A DNA stretch of 29,446 nucleotides from Pseudomonadota bacterium (GCA_023416515.1 JAEZHP010000001.1:1-29446); one strand, 5' to 3'. Numbered from the stretch's first letter, positions 6,926 to 15,888 are shown. Numbers and translations: made by a program. The notes: generated by a model from the letters alone, not told the origin.

Positions 6926-8080
6926 CTACCGCGAAATACGGTCCGCCAGCAGCGCGACGGTGAGGCCGTAGAAATTCGAGCAATTATAGTCGAGGATTAC
7001 CCGGTAGTTCTGCGTGAGCAGGTAGGCGGGCCGGCCGGGGCCGTCGGGCTCGAGAAGCGAGGCCATCTCGTCGTCCGGGATCCGAGCGGAGCCGGTTGGC
7101 ACGAGCCCCAAGCGGCGCCATTCGCCCATGGTCAGCCAGCGGCTGTGGCGGGCGAAGACGGGGGCGCAGCGCGGCGCGCGCAAATTGTTGCGAACCGCAT
7201 TGCGGTCGAGGCTCGCCGGCACTGCGACCTCCACTCCCCACGGCACGTTTGGCTTCCAGCCTGCGTTGCTGAGGTAGTTGGCGATCGACGACAGGGCGTC
7301 GATGTGGCTGTTCCAGATGTCCGCGCGGCCGTCGCCGTCGCCGTCGACCCCGAGGCGGATATAGACGGACGGAAGGAACTGAGACTGGCCGGTCGCGCCC
7401 GCCCAGCTGCCTTTCAGCGTGGAGCGCGGGAAGCCGCGTTCGGCCATCTTCAAGGTCGCGACGAACTCGGTCGTGAACAGGTCGCGGCGGCGGCCGTCAT
7501 AAGCGAGGCTTGCAAGGCTGTTCAAAAGGTCGAAATCGCCCATGATCCGGCCGAACGAGGTCTCCTTGCCCCAGATCGCGACGACGACCGCGGGATCGAC
7601 TCCGTAGCGCTGACGGATGACGTTCAGCGCGCCGATGTTGTCGGCGTAGCGGCTTCGTCCCTGGGCGACGAGGGTCGGGGTGACATGGCTCGCCAGATAG
7701 GGCGCGAACGGCGGGCTGGCGCTGCCCGGGGTTCCGCCGGGCTGCTGGCGGTCGAGTTGGACGGTTCGCGGCGAGAAAGCGAGGCTCGGGAAGATACGGT
7801 CGATCGTCTCGGGCCGGACCCCCTCGGCGAGCGCTGCCTGGCGAAGGCGCGGAAGGAAGGCCTGGAAGCCCTCGTCGCTCAAGCCGCTGACCTGGATCGC
7901 GGCGGCGGTGGCTGCCGAACTGGTCGCGGCAAGCGCAGGAGCCGGGATCGGCCGGCTCGCGACCGCGGTCGGAACGCTCCGCCCGACCAACATTGCCGAG
8001 CGCACGGCTTGCGCCTGCTCGACGCCGCCGCCGCCAAACGTGAAACTGGCCAACAGGAAGGATAGACTATTCAGCAGCAT
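6926..8080 (-). CDS. lytic murein transglycosylase, MltB type
   Basis: A 384-residue periplasmic enzyme of the SLT_2/MltB family that cleaves the glycan strand of peptidoglycan to form 1,6-anhydroMurNAc ends. The catalytic glutamate is Glu173 in IWGKETSFGRIMG. Family motifs include FLPRLRQAALAEGV near residue 70, the tract KGSWAGATGQSQFLPS, and DGDGDGRADIWN. There is a signal peptide (MLLNSLSFLLASF) but no lipobox, unlike the lipoprotein MltB of E. coli, so the protein is probably soluble in the periplasm. I chose the ATG at 8080 because AAGAGGTGAG precedes it at good spacing; an in-frame ATG 45 bases upstream would hide the signal peptide. It is divergent from tRNA-Ser and ends next to the GIY-YIG unit. 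Confidence 0.9.
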   Translation of the reverse strand: MLLNSLSFLLASFTFGGGGVEQAQAVRSAMLVGRSVPTAVASRPIPAPALAATSSAATAAAIQVSGLSDEGFQAFLPRLRQAALAEGVRPETIDRIFPSLAFSPRTVQLDRQQPGGTPGSASPPFAPYLASHVTPTLVAQGRSRYADNIGALNVIRQRYGVDPAVVVAIWGKETSFGRIMGDFDLLNSLASLAYDGRRRDLFTTEFVATLKMAERGFPRSTLKGSWAGATGQSQFLPSVYIRLGVDGDGDGRADIWNSHIDALSSIANYLSNAGWKPNVPWGVEVAVPASLDRNAVRNNLRAPRCAPVFARHSRWLTMGEWRRLGLVPTGSARIPDDEMASLLEPDGPGRPAYLLTQNYRVILDYNCSNFYGLTVALLADRISR

Positions 8081-8132
8081 CCACTCACCTCTTGCCCAGA
8101 CTATGTCACGGACCGGATGTTCCATGAAAGAC

Positions 8133-8161
8133 TTGACATGGCCGCTTGCTGAATGCGTTGC
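8133..8161 (+). promoter_or_regulatory. candidate promoter of tRNA-Ser
   Basis: A perfect TTGACA lies at 8133-8138, and the -10 region at 17-base spacing falls near 8156-8161. The -10 is a poor match to TATAAT, as is common in alphaproteobacteria. The predicted start, near 8168, lies just before the tRNA at 8175. Confidence 0.4.
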
Positions 8162-8174
8162 GACGAAGCGACAA

Positions 8175-8264
8175 GGATGGGTGGCCGAGTGGTTTAAGGC
8201 AGCGGTCTTGAAAACCGCCGTGGGTGCAAGCCCACCGTGGGTTCGAATCCCACCCCATCCGCCA
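8175..8264 (+). tRNA. tRNA-Ser (anticodon UGA)
   Basis: A 90-base class II tRNA with a 7-bp acceptor stem GGATGGG/CCCATCC, discriminator G and an encoded CCA. The D arm begins GGCCGAGTGG. The anticodon stem GCGGT/ACCGC holds loop CTTGAAA, giving anticodon TGA. The long variable arm (GTGGGTGCAAGCCCAC) is typical of tRNA-Ser. The T arm has GTTCGAATC. It reads UCA and other UCN serine codons. There are no att-like duplications or integrase nearby. Confidence 0.97.
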
Positions 8265-8371
8265 ACGCCCTGATCTGGCTCGCGAAATAGCAGCTAGCGG
8301 CCAGCCCCGCGCTCCCGTAACCTCGCCGCGGAGGTCGGCCCACAAGAGGCCGCCCGGTGGGGGAGCGTTGG

Positions 8372-9622
<1,251 letters not shown>

Positions 9623-9628
9623 CGTCAC

Positions 9629-10837
9629 ATGAGCTATGACAGCGAAGTGCTTGGCCGCCTTCTGAATGCGCGCGCCGTTCGCGAGCGGGCGCACGATATG
9701 CTCGAGCTTGGGCTGGGCGGAAGCGTCGAGGGCTGGCGGGTCGACCTGTCGCGGCTCGGCGACGCGGCCGAGCTGACCGCGGAGGTGACCCGCCAGGCCT
9801 ATCCCGACCTCGACATCCCCTTTCACGCCCGCTGGCGCCACTTCATCGCCGGCGAGCCGCGCCTGCCGCCGAAGGACAAAGAGGCCGAGCGGGCGCGCTC
9901 CGCATTCGATCTCGTCATCCTATCGGTCCTGCTTGACGCCGGCGCCGGAGCGAGCTGGCGCTACCGGGACGGTGACGTCACTTTCACCCGCTCCGAAGGG
10001 CTGGCAGTTGCGAGCCAGCGCATGTTCGAGGCGGGCGCCTTTTCATCTGAGCCCGGCTCGCCGCTCCGCGCCGACGGAAGCGCGCTGGCAGCTCTCCGCG
10101 CGGAGGCGCTTGGCGCCGGTTTCCAGGTCGATGACGTCAACCCGCTGGTCGGCCTCGACGGCCGCGCCGCGCTGATCCGGCGGCTGGGCGCGCAGGTGCT
10201 CGCACGGCCGGACCTGTTCTCCACGCAGGACGAGCCCCGACCGGGCGGCCTCTACGACGTCTTGGCGTCACGCGCTGCGGGCGGGAAGCTTCCCGCGGCG
10301 GCGATCCTCGAGCTACTGCTCGAGGCGCTGGGGCCGATCTGGCAGGATAGGCTGGTGATCGACGGGGTCGCGCTCGGCGATTGCTGGCGGCACCCGGCGA
10401 TCCGGCGCGATGACGCCACCAATGGGCTGGTCCCCCTCCACAAGCTGTCGCAATGGCTGGCTTATTCGCTGATCGAGCCGCTCGAGGACGCAGGAATTGA
10501 GGTCGTCGAGATCGACGGCCTCACCGGCCTTGCCGAATATCGCAACGGCGGGCTGTTCGTGGACACGGGCGTGCTTCAGCTCACCGATCCCGGCGATGCC
10601 GAGCGGTCGCACCATGTCTCCGATCCGCTCATCGTCGCCTGGCGGGCGATGACCGTCGCCCTGCTCGACCGAATGGCGCCATCGGTGCGCGAGCTTCTTG
10701 GCGTCAGGGAAACCTCCTTCCCGCTGGCGCGAATGCTCGAGGGCGGCAGCTGGGCCGCGGGCCGGCGGATCGCCAAGCAGCGCCGCGCGGATGGCGGGCC
10801 CCCTTTCCACATCCTCAGTGACGGGACGGTATTTTGA
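9629..10837 (+). CDS. URC4/Urg3 family protein (DUF1688)
   Basis: A 402-residue protein that I recognise as DUF1688/URC4 from its opening: a leading 'NARAVRERAH' segment, then 'WRVDLSRL', 'YPDLDIPFHARWRHF', and later 'NPLVGLDGRA' and 'LHKLSQWLAYSLIEPLE'. No signal peptide or membrane segment is seen, so it should be cytoplasmic. URC4 is genetically required for uracil catabolism in Lachancea kluyveri, but its reaction was not established to my knowledge. The gene begins 6 bases after the stop of the cyclohydrolase homologue. Its end carries a 17-base tandem duplication that runs into the upp start. The pathway assignment rests on family and neighbours; the biochemical function is open. Confidence 0.88.
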   Translation: MSYDSEVLGRLLNARAVRERAHDMLELGLGGSVEGWRVDLSRLGDAAELTAEVTRQAYPDLDIPFHARWRHFIAGEPRLPPKDKEAERARSAFDLVILSVLLDAGAGASWRYRDGDVTFTRSEGLAVASQRMFEAGAFSSEPGSPLRADGSALAALRAEALGAGFQVDDVNPLVGLDGRAALIRRLGAQVLARPDLFSTQDEPRPGGLYDVLASRAAGGKLPAAAILELLLEALGPIWQDRLVIDGVALGDCWRHPAIRRDDATNGLVPLHKLSQWLAYSLIEPLEDAGIEVVEIDGLTGLAEYRNGGLFVDTGVLQLTDPGDAERSHHVSDPLIVAWRAMTVALLDRMAPSVRELLGVRETSFPLARMLEGGSWAAGRRIAKQRRADGGPPFHILSDGTVF

Positions 10838-10865
10838 CGATGGACGGGTTTTGACGATGGACGGC
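10832..10865 (+). repeat. 17-base tandem duplication at the urc4/upp junction
   Basis: TTTTGACGATGGACGG is present at 10832-10847 and again at 10849-10864, giving two 17-base units that differ only in the last base. Each copy carries TGA and ATGGAC. The first copy provides the urc4 stop (10835-10837) and a decoy ATG at 10840 that reaches a stop after four codons; the second provides the upp start (10857). Confidence 0.9.
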
Positions 10866-11486
10866 CTAACGATCGTGTCGCACCCGCTGGTGCAGCACAA
10901 GCTCACCAAGCTCCGCGACAAGGACACGCCGACGTCGGTCTTCCGAGCCCTCGTCCGCGAGATCGCCACCCTGCTCTGCTACGAGGTCACCCGCGACCTT
11001 CCGACCGAGCTTGAACGGGTCGAGACCCCGATCACGGAAACCCGGGCGCCCGTCATCGCAGGCAAGAAGCTGGTCTTCGCACCAATTCTGAGGGCCGGCC
11101 TGCAAATGGCTGAAGGCATGCTCGATCTCGTGCCATCCGCCCGCGTCGCCCATATCGGCCTCTACCGCGATCCGATGTCGCTCCAGGCGGTCGAATATTA
11201 TTTCAAGACGCCCGAGGATTGCGCCGAGCGCCTCGTCATCATCGTCGATCCGATGCTTGCGACCGGCCACACCGGGATCGCCGCGGTCGATCGGCTCAAG
11301 GAAGCGGGCGTGTGCGACATGCGTTTCGTCTGCATGCTCGCCGCTCGCCCAGGCGTCGAGGCGCTTCGCGCCGCCCATCCCGACGTGCCGATCTGGGCCG
11401 CCGGGATGGACGACGAGCTCAACGACCACGGCTATATCGTGCCCGGTCTGGGCGACGCCGGCGACCGCATGTACGGGACTCGGTGA
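10857..11486 (+). CDS. upp: uracil phosphoribosyltransferase
   Basis: A 209-residue enzyme converting uracil and PRPP to UMP in the cytoplasm. The PRPP-binding loop is VDPMLATGHTG, with Asp131. The C-terminal uracil-site segment GYIVPGLGDAGDRMYGT is complete, and the length matches the family. In the PRPP loop the residue after TG is His, where I expect Gly (ATGGS or ATGGT). The start is ATG 10857, giving MDGLTIVSHPLVQHKL, the usual N-terminus; frames starting earlier come from the urc4 coding region. In the yeast URC pathway the uracil phosphoribosyltransferase (URC6) performs the entry step, so here upp is probably catabolic as well as salvage. It overlaps the transporter gene by one base (TGATG). 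Confidence 0.95.
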   Translation: MDGLTIVSHPLVQHKLTKLRDKDTPTSVFRALVREIATLLCYEVTRDLPTELERVETPITETRAPVIAGKKLVFAPILRAGLQMAEGMLDLVPSARVAHIGLYRDPMSLQAVEYYFKTPEDCAERLVIIVDPMLATGHTGIAAVDRLKEAGVCDMRFVCMLAARPGVEALRAAHPDVPIWAAGMDDELNDHGYIVPGLGDAGDRMYGTR

Positions 11487-12850
11487 TGAAGCACGAAGAG
11501 ACTGCGGACCTTCCCTATCTGCGCAAGGTCGTCGGAGCATCGATGGCCGGAACGGTCGTCGAATGGTACGAATTCTTCCTCTACGGCACCGCCGCGACTC
11601 TCGTCTTCGGCCACCTCTTCTTCCCCGATACCGGCAACGAGCTCGACGGGATCATCGCGGCGTTCGCGACCTATGCCGTGGGCTTCATCGCCCGGCCGCT
11701 CGGCGGAATCGTCTTCGGCCATATCGGCGACAAGGTCGGCCGAAAGTCGCTTCTCCAGTTCAGCCTGGTCCTGATCGGCGCCTCGACCTTCCTGATGGGC
11801 TGCCTGCCAGGCTTCGACTCGATCGGCTATTGGGCCCCCGCGCTTCTCGTGACCCTCCGCTTCATCCAGGGCTTCGCTCTTGGCGGCGAGTGGGGCGGAG
11901 CGATCCTCCTCGTCACCGAGCACAGCCCGAACAGGAGCCGCGGCTTCTGGGGCAGCTTCCCGCAGGCTGCGGTGCCCATCGGCAATTTGCTCGCCACGAT
12001 CGTCCTCCTCACGCTCTCGGCGACCCTCACCGACGAGGCGTTCATGAGCTGGGGCTGGCGGGTCGGTTTCTGGCTGTCGGTCGTGATCGTGGTGATCGGC
12101 TATTATATCCGCACCCAGATCAGCGACTCCCCGATCTTCAAGGCCGCCAAGGAGGAAATCGAGACCAAGGCGGAGGCCGGCTACGGCCTGGTCGAGGTGT
12201 TCCGCCGCTACCCGCGCGGCGTGTTCACCGCGATGGGCCTGAGGTTCGGCGAGAACATCCTCTATTACATGGTGGTCACCTTCTCAATCACCTATCTCGC
12301 CCATGTCGGGGTCGACACGACGCGGATACTGACCCTCCTCTTCGCCGGCCACATCCTCCACTTCCTGATCATCCCCCTGGTCGGCCGGGCAAGCGACCGG
12401 TTCGGGCGCAAGCCGGTCTATATCCTGGGCGCCGCGCTCACCATGGCCTGGCCCTTCCTTGCCTTCCCGATGCTCGGCAGCGGCGACACCGTGACCATCC
12501 TCGCCGCGATCATGCTCGGCCTCGTCATTCACGCGATGATGTACGCGCCGCAGCCGGCGATCATGACCGAGATGTTCCCGACACGGGTGCGTTATTCCGG
12601 CGTCTCGCTCGGCTACCAGGTCACGGCGATCGTCGCCGGTTCATGGGCGCCCCTGATCGGCGCGTGGCTGCTCCGCGAATATGACGCCTGGCACCCGATC
12701 GCTTTCTACATTCTTGCGGCCGGAGCGGTCAGCCTTGTCTCCGCATTCATCATGCGGGAGAGCAAAGGCACATCGCTGGTCGCCATCGACGAGGCTGACC
12801 GGCAGAGGCCAGGCGGCGGCCCCGCACCAGGCGCCGCGCCAATACCGTAA
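11486..12850 (+). CDS. MFS transporter, metabolite:H+ symporter type
   Basis: A 454-residue inner-membrane protein with about 12 hydrophobic segments. It belongs to the MHS branch of the major facilitator superfamily (ProP, ShiA and KgtP relatives), judging from GTVVEWYEFFLYG near the N-terminus, the loop motif GDKVGRKSLL, the second-half counterpart SDRFGRKPVY, and 'MFPTRVRYSGVSLGYQ'. The start ATG 11486 overlaps the upp stop as TGATG, which argues for translation coupling. From this position it most likely imports the substrate of the URC route, uracil or a related pyrimidine, or exports or imports a product. The MHS family usually carries organic acids or osmolytes, so the substrate remains inferred. 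Confidence 0.9.
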   Translation: MKHEETADLPYLRKVVGASMAGTVVEWYEFFLYGTAATLVFGHLFFPDTGNELDGIIAAFATYAVGFIARPLGGIVFGHIGDKVGRKSLLQFSLVLIGASTFLMGCLPGFDSIGYWAPALLVTLRFIQGFALGGEWGGAILLVTEHSPNRSRGFWGSFPQAAVPIGNLLATIVLLTLSATLTDEAFMSWGWRVGFWLSVVIVVIGYYIRTQISDSPIFKAAKEEIETKAEAGYGLVEVFRRYPRGVFTAMGLRFGENILYYMVVTFSITYLAHVGVDTTRILTLLFAGHILHFLIIPLVGRASDRFGRKPVYILGAALTMAWPFLAFPMLGSGDTVTILAAIMLGLVIHAMMYAPQPAIMTEMFPTRVRYSGVSLGYQVTAIVAGSWAPLIGAWLLREYDAWHPIAFYILAAGAVSLVSAFIMRESKGTSLVAIDEADRQRPGGGPAPGAAPIP

Positions 12851-12865
12851 TCGCCACAGTCGATC

Positions 12866-12880
12866 AGTTCCGGCGGAACT
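12866..12880 (+). terminator. short hairpin after the uracil-catabolism operon
   Basis: AGTTCC-GGC-GGAACT is a perfect 6-bp stem with a 3-base loop, 16 bases after the transporter stop. There is no T-run, so if it ends transcription it is weak or needs a factor. Its right arm also contains GGAAC, a possible promoter element (see 12875-12899). Confidence 0.35.
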
Positions 12881-12899
12881 CTCCGATGCATCGATCATT
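12875..12899 (+). promoter_or_regulatory. possible EcfG-type stress promoter of the DUF6894 gene
   Basis: GGAAC at 12875-12879, a 16-base spacer, then CATT at 12896-12899. This approaches the general-stress sigma factor EcfG consensus of alphaproteobacteria (GGAAC, 16-17 bases, CGTT), with one mismatch. It lies 21 bases before the start codon. An alternative -10-like TATATT at 12908-12913 would give a nearly leaderless message. Neither is proven. Confidence 0.3.
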
Positions 12900-12920
12900 C
12901 GAACCCTTATATTGAGCCAT

Positions 12921-13172
12921 ATGACGGATTCGAACGTGCGCAGATATTTCTTCGACCTCTGCGAAAATGGCGATTTCTTCCCGGACCGCGAAGGCTGCGA
13001 ATGCTCGGATCCGAGCAAGGCCTATGAGATCGCGCGCGAGAAGGTCCGCCGAGTATTCCGTCGGCGGCTTCGGGAAGGTCGGGTGCCGCTCGGCGGCTAT
13101 GTCAGCGTCCGGCTCGATTGCGGCGAACGGCTGATGTTCGTCCCCTATCGCGAAGTTCTCGCCGCCGCCTGA
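12921..13172 (+). CDS. DUF6894 family small protein
   Basis: An 83-residue cytoplasmic protein with the DUF6894 pattern: RRYFFDLCENGDFFPDREG at residues 7-25, the conserved 'EC.DPSKAYEIAREK' helix, and a basic stretch FRRRLREGR before a short beta-strand end (VSVRLDCGERLMFVPY). Proteins of this family are abundant in sphingomonads and rhizobia and have no known function to my knowledge. The start is ATG 12921, with no clear Shine-Dalgarno sequence; a leaderless or nearly leaderless transcript is possible. It stands alone between two operons, with 70 bases upstream and 53 downstream (the latter with a GC-rich CCGCCC/GGGCGG inverted repeat). Confidence 0.8.
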   Translation: MTDSNVRRYFFDLCENGDFFPDREGCECSDPSKAYEIAREKVRRVFRRRLREGRVPLGGYVSVRLDCGERLMFVPYREVLAAA

Positions 13173-13225
13173 AGCGGGCTGCCCCGCCCTTCCCTCGCGG
13201 GCGGCAAAGGGCTAATCGCGCGCCC

Positions 13226-14431
13226 ATGCAGATGAAGAGCACTCACGCGGGCAAGATCACCGCTTTCGACTGGGCCGATCCGTTCGGTCTCGACGACCAG
13301 CTGACCGACGAGGAGCGCATGGTCCGCGACACCGCGGAAGCCTATGCGCAGGAGAAGCTGCTGCCGCGGGTGACCGAGGCCTATCTCAAGGAGCGGTTCG
13401 ACCGCGAGATCATGAACGAGATGGGCGAGCTCGGCCTGCTCGGAGCGACGATCCCGGGCGAATATGGCGGCGCCGGCCTCAATTATGTGAGCTACGGCCT
13501 CATCGCTCGCGCGGTGGAGCGGGTCGACAGCGGCTACCGGTCGGCAATGTCCGTCCAGTCGAGCCTCGTCATGCACCCGATCAACGCCTACGGCACCGAA
13601 GAGCAGAAGCAGAAATACCTTCCCAAGCTCGCCAGCGGCGAATGGGTCGGCTGCTTCGGCCTGACCGAGCCGGACGCGGGCTCCGATCCGGGCGGAATGC
13701 GCACCCGCGCCCAGAAGATCGACGGCGGCTACCGTTTGTCGGGCGCCAAGATGTGGATCACCAACTCGCCAATCGCCGACGTCTTCGTCGTGTGGGCGAA
13801 GTCGGACGCCCATGACGGCAAGATCAAGGGCTTCGTGCTCGAGAAGGGCATGAAGGGCCTCTCAGCGCCCAAGATCGAGGGCAAGCTATCTCTTCGCGCC
13901 TCGATCACTGGCGAGGTCGTCATGGACGGAGTCGAGATCCCCGAGGAGAATCTCCTTCCCAACGTCGAGGGACTAAAGGGCCCGTTCGGCTGCCTCAACC
14001 GCGCCCGCTACGGCATCGGCTGGGGTGCGATGGGGGCGGCGGAAGCCTGCTATCACGCCGCCCGCACCTACACGATGGACCGCAAGCAGTTCGGGCGACC
14101 GCTCGCCGCCAACCAGCTCGTCCAGCTGAAGCTTGCCAACATGGTGACCGAGATCACTCTGGGCCTTCAGGCGGCACTCCGCGTCGGTCGCCGCTTCGAC
14201 GCCGGCGAGCTGATCCCCGAGACGATCAGCCTGATCAAGCGCAACAATTGCGGCAAGGCGCTCGAGATCGCGCGCATCGCCCGCGACATGCATGGCGGCA
14301 ACGGAATCTCGGCCGAATTCCACGTCATGCGCCACGCGGCCAACCTCGAGACGGTCAACACCTATGAGGGCACGCACGACGTCCACGGCCTGATCCTGGG
14401 CCGGGCGATCACGGGAATCAGCGCGTTTTGA
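13226..14431 (+). CDS. gcdH: glutaryl-CoA dehydrogenase
   Basis: A 401-residue FAD-dependent acyl-CoA dehydrogenase that oxidises and decarboxylates glutaryl-CoA to crotonyl-CoA, in lysine, tryptophan and glutarate breakdown. The catalytic base is Glu381 in NTYEGTHDVHGLILGRAITG, the form of this motif typical of glutaryl-CoA dehydrogenases. Other family parts are GCFGLTEPDAGSDPGGM (FAD/substrate site), KMWITNSPIADVFVVWAK and the C-terminal ARDMHGGNGIS. The start is ATG 13226; a second ATG two codons later is equally possible. The end overlaps a small membrane protein gene as TTGA, and a family III CoA-transferase follows, which matches known gcdH/glutarate CoA-transferase pairs. The neighbour strengthens the glutaryl-CoA call over other acyl-CoA dehydrogenases. 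Confidence 0.94.
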   Translation: MQMKSTHAGKITAFDWADPFGLDDQLTDEERMVRDTAEAYAQEKLLPRVTEAYLKERFDREIMNEMGELGLLGATIPGEYGGAGLNYVSYGLIARAVERVDSGYRSAMSVQSSLVMHPINAYGTEEQKQKYLPKLASGEWVGCFGLTEPDAGSDPGGMRTRAQKIDGGYRLSGAKMWITNSPIADVFVVWAKSDAHDGKIKGFVLEKGMKGLSAPKIEGKLSLRASITGEVVMDGVEIPEENLLPNVEGLKGPFGCLNRARYGIGWGAMGAAEACYHAARTYTMDRKQFGRPLAANQLVQLKLANMVTEITLGLQAALRVGRRFDAGELIPETISLIKRNNCGKALEIARIARDMHGGNGISAEFHVMRHAANLETVNTYEGTHDVHGLILGRAITGISAF

Positions 14432-14703
14432 GCCTTGGTGCGAGGGACCTGCTGCTCGCAGCGGGTGCCCTCGCGCTCGCCGTCGCGACAGTCGTGACCG
14501 ATCGTTCCTGGCCGCATGAATTCTGTGGCGGCTGGCATTGGCTCGCGCTGCCCGTATTCATCGGATCGGGACTGGTGATCATGCGTCTCGCTTCGGGCTT
14601 CGTCGGGCGGGGCTCGGGCTGCCTTCTGGGCCTGGCCGGAATCGTGCTGACCATGATCTGGCTCGACGAGGGCGCTATGTTCTGCACCGCGAGGAGCGGA
14701 TGA
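14428..14703 (+). CDS. small membrane protein of unknown function
   Basis: A 91-residue hydrophobic protein I do not recognise. Three likely membrane helices are visible: residues 7-24 (LLLAAGALALAVATVVT), 37-56 (HWLALPVFIGSGLVIMRLA) and about 63-82 (GCLLGLAGIVLTMIWL). Two cysteines lie outside the helices, in EFCGGWHW and in AMFCTARSG near the end. It would start with TTG at 14428, sharing TTGA with the gcdH stop, and it ends in an ATGA overlap with the CoA-transferase start. No ATG or GTG start is available in frame near the beginning. The two overlaps, the even open frame and the strong hydrophobic pattern support a real, translation-coupled gene. A role in transport or membrane anchoring of glutarate metabolism would be speculation. 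Confidence 0.75.
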   Translation: MSLGARDLLLAAGALALAVATVVTDRSWPHEFCGGWHWLALPVFIGSGLVIMRLASGFVGRGSGCLLGLAGIVLTMIWLDEGAMFCTARSG

Positions 14704-15824
14704 ACAAACCGCTTTCTGGTCTGAAGGTCCTCGAACTGGCCCGTATCCTCGCCGGGCCGTGGGCGGGCCAGTTGCTCGCCGACCTCGGCGCCGAGGTGGT
14801 CAAGGTGGAGCGCGCCGGAACCGGCGACGATACGCGGCAATGGGGCCCGCCCTTCGCCGAGGACGGGGCGGCTGCCTATTTCCATTCCTGCAACCGCGGC
14901 AAGAGCTCGATCGCCGTCGATTTCGAGGTCGCGGAAGATCTTAAACGGGTTCGCACGCTTGCCGCCGAAGCCGATGTGATCATTGAGAATTTCAAGGTCG
15001 GCGGCCTCGAACGCTTCGGCCTCGATCATGCCAGCGTCCGCACCGCCAATCCGGGCGTGATCTATTGCTCGATCACCGGCTTCGGCCAGGACGGTCCCTA
15101 CGCGCACCGCGCGGGCTACGACTTCATCATACAGGACATGGGCGGGATCATGTCGCTGACCGGCGAGACGGACGGATCGCCGCAGACGACCGGCGTCGCC
15201 ATCGCCGACATCTTCACCGGCCTCTATTCGGCCGTCGCAATCCTCGCAGCGCTTCGCGAGCGCGACCGCACCGGGGAAGGCGCACATATCGACATGTCGC
15301 TGCTCGACACTCAGGTGGCAGTGCTCGGCAATCAGGCGCTGAACTGGATGGTGTCGGGCAAGGTGCCGGAGCGAGTGGGCAACGGGCACGCCAATCTCGT
15401 CCCCTACCAGGCGTTCCGAGCGAAGGACGGCGAGGTCATCGTCGCGGTCGGCAACGATCGCCAATTCGAGCGCTTGTGCGGAATTCTCGGCCTCGACGTG
15501 CTTGCGGCGGACGACCGGTTCCGAACCAATCCCGCCCGGGTGACCAACCGCTCCGAACTCATCCCACTGCTCGAGCAGGAAATCGCCGGCCTCGGCCGTC
15601 AGGACTTTTCCGAGGCTTTGGAGGAAGCGGGCATTCCGGCGGGGCCGATCAACGACATCGCGCAGCTGTTCGACGACCCGCAGGTCAGGCATCGCGGCAT
15701 GAAGCTCGACCTCGATGGAACGCCCGGCCTCGCCTCCCCGATCGTTATCGACGGCAAGCGTCAGGTCTCGGACCGACCTGCACCGGCACTAGCGGAATCG
15801 CCTAAGCCATTGTCCGGAACGTGA
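14700..15824 (+). CDS. CaiB/BaiF family III CoA-transferase, probably glutarate CoA-transferase
   Basis: A 374-residue cytoplasmic CoA-transferase of family III. It opens with LSGLKVLELARILAGPWAGQ and LADLGAEVVKVE, the CoA-binding fold of formyl-CoA transferase. The likely catalytic aspartate is Asp170 in VAIADIFTGLYSA, at the position of Asp169 in Oxalobacter formyl-CoA transferase. The segment DFIIQDMGGIMSLTG and the C-terminal AGPINDIAQLFDDPQVRHR are family-typical. Directly after gcdH, it most likely transfers CoA from succinyl-CoA or a similar donor to glutarate (SUGCT-like), giving the dehydrogenase its substrate. The start ATG 14700 overlaps the membrane protein stop as ATGA. Family certain; substrate inferred from context. 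Confidence 0.9.
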   Translation: MNKPLSGLKVLELARILAGPWAGQLLADLGAEVVKVERAGTGDDTRQWGPPFAEDGAAAYFHSCNRGKSSIAVDFEVAEDLKRVRTLAAEADVIIENFKVGGLERFGLDHASVRTANPGVIYCSITGFGQDGPYAHRAGYDFIIQDMGGIMSLTGETDGSPQTTGVAIADIFTGLYSAVAILAALRERDRTGEGAHIDMSLLDTQVAVLGNQALNWMVSGKVPERVGNGHANLVPYQAFRAKDGEVIVAVGNDRQFERLCGILGLDVLAADDRFRTNPARVTNRSELIPLLEQEIAGLGRQDFSEALEEAGIPAGPINDIAQLFDDPQVRHRGMKLDLDGTPGLASPIVIDGKRQVSDRPAPALAESPKPLSGT

Positions 15825-15828
15825 ATTA

Positions 15829-15888
15829 CCTCGCTATCACGCCGATACAATTTCACGCTTGCTTCAAAGACTTAAGCTGCTAGCGAGG
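15829..15888 (+). promoter_or_regulatory. long-range inverted repeat before the small secreted protein gene
   Basis: CCTCGCTA at 15829-15836 is the exact complement of TAGCGAGG at 15881-15888, with 44 bases between. It fills much of the 93-base gap after the CoA-transferase gene. It may form a stem in the leader of the next gene or at the end of the previous message. No T-run is present. Evidence is limited to the eight-base match. Confidence 0.3.

Noticed and set aside
6505..6931. Possible target-site duplication CTACCG on both sides of the GIY-YIG unit
   Set aside because: The right copy is 7 bases away from the end of the repeat and overlaps the mltB stop region; the left copy partly overlaps the repeat. 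It does not fit a duplication flush with the ends.
8175..8371. tRNA-Ser as an integration site for a genomic island containing the uracil genes
   Set aside because: No integrase and no repeat of the tRNA 3' end was noticed downstream, and the neighbouring genes look like ordinary chromosomal genes in composition.
15816..15840. Second EcfG-type promoter before the small secreted protein
   Set aside because: GGAAC is present at 15816-15820 but no CGTT-like element follows at 16 or 17 bases, and the box lies inside the upstream coding region.
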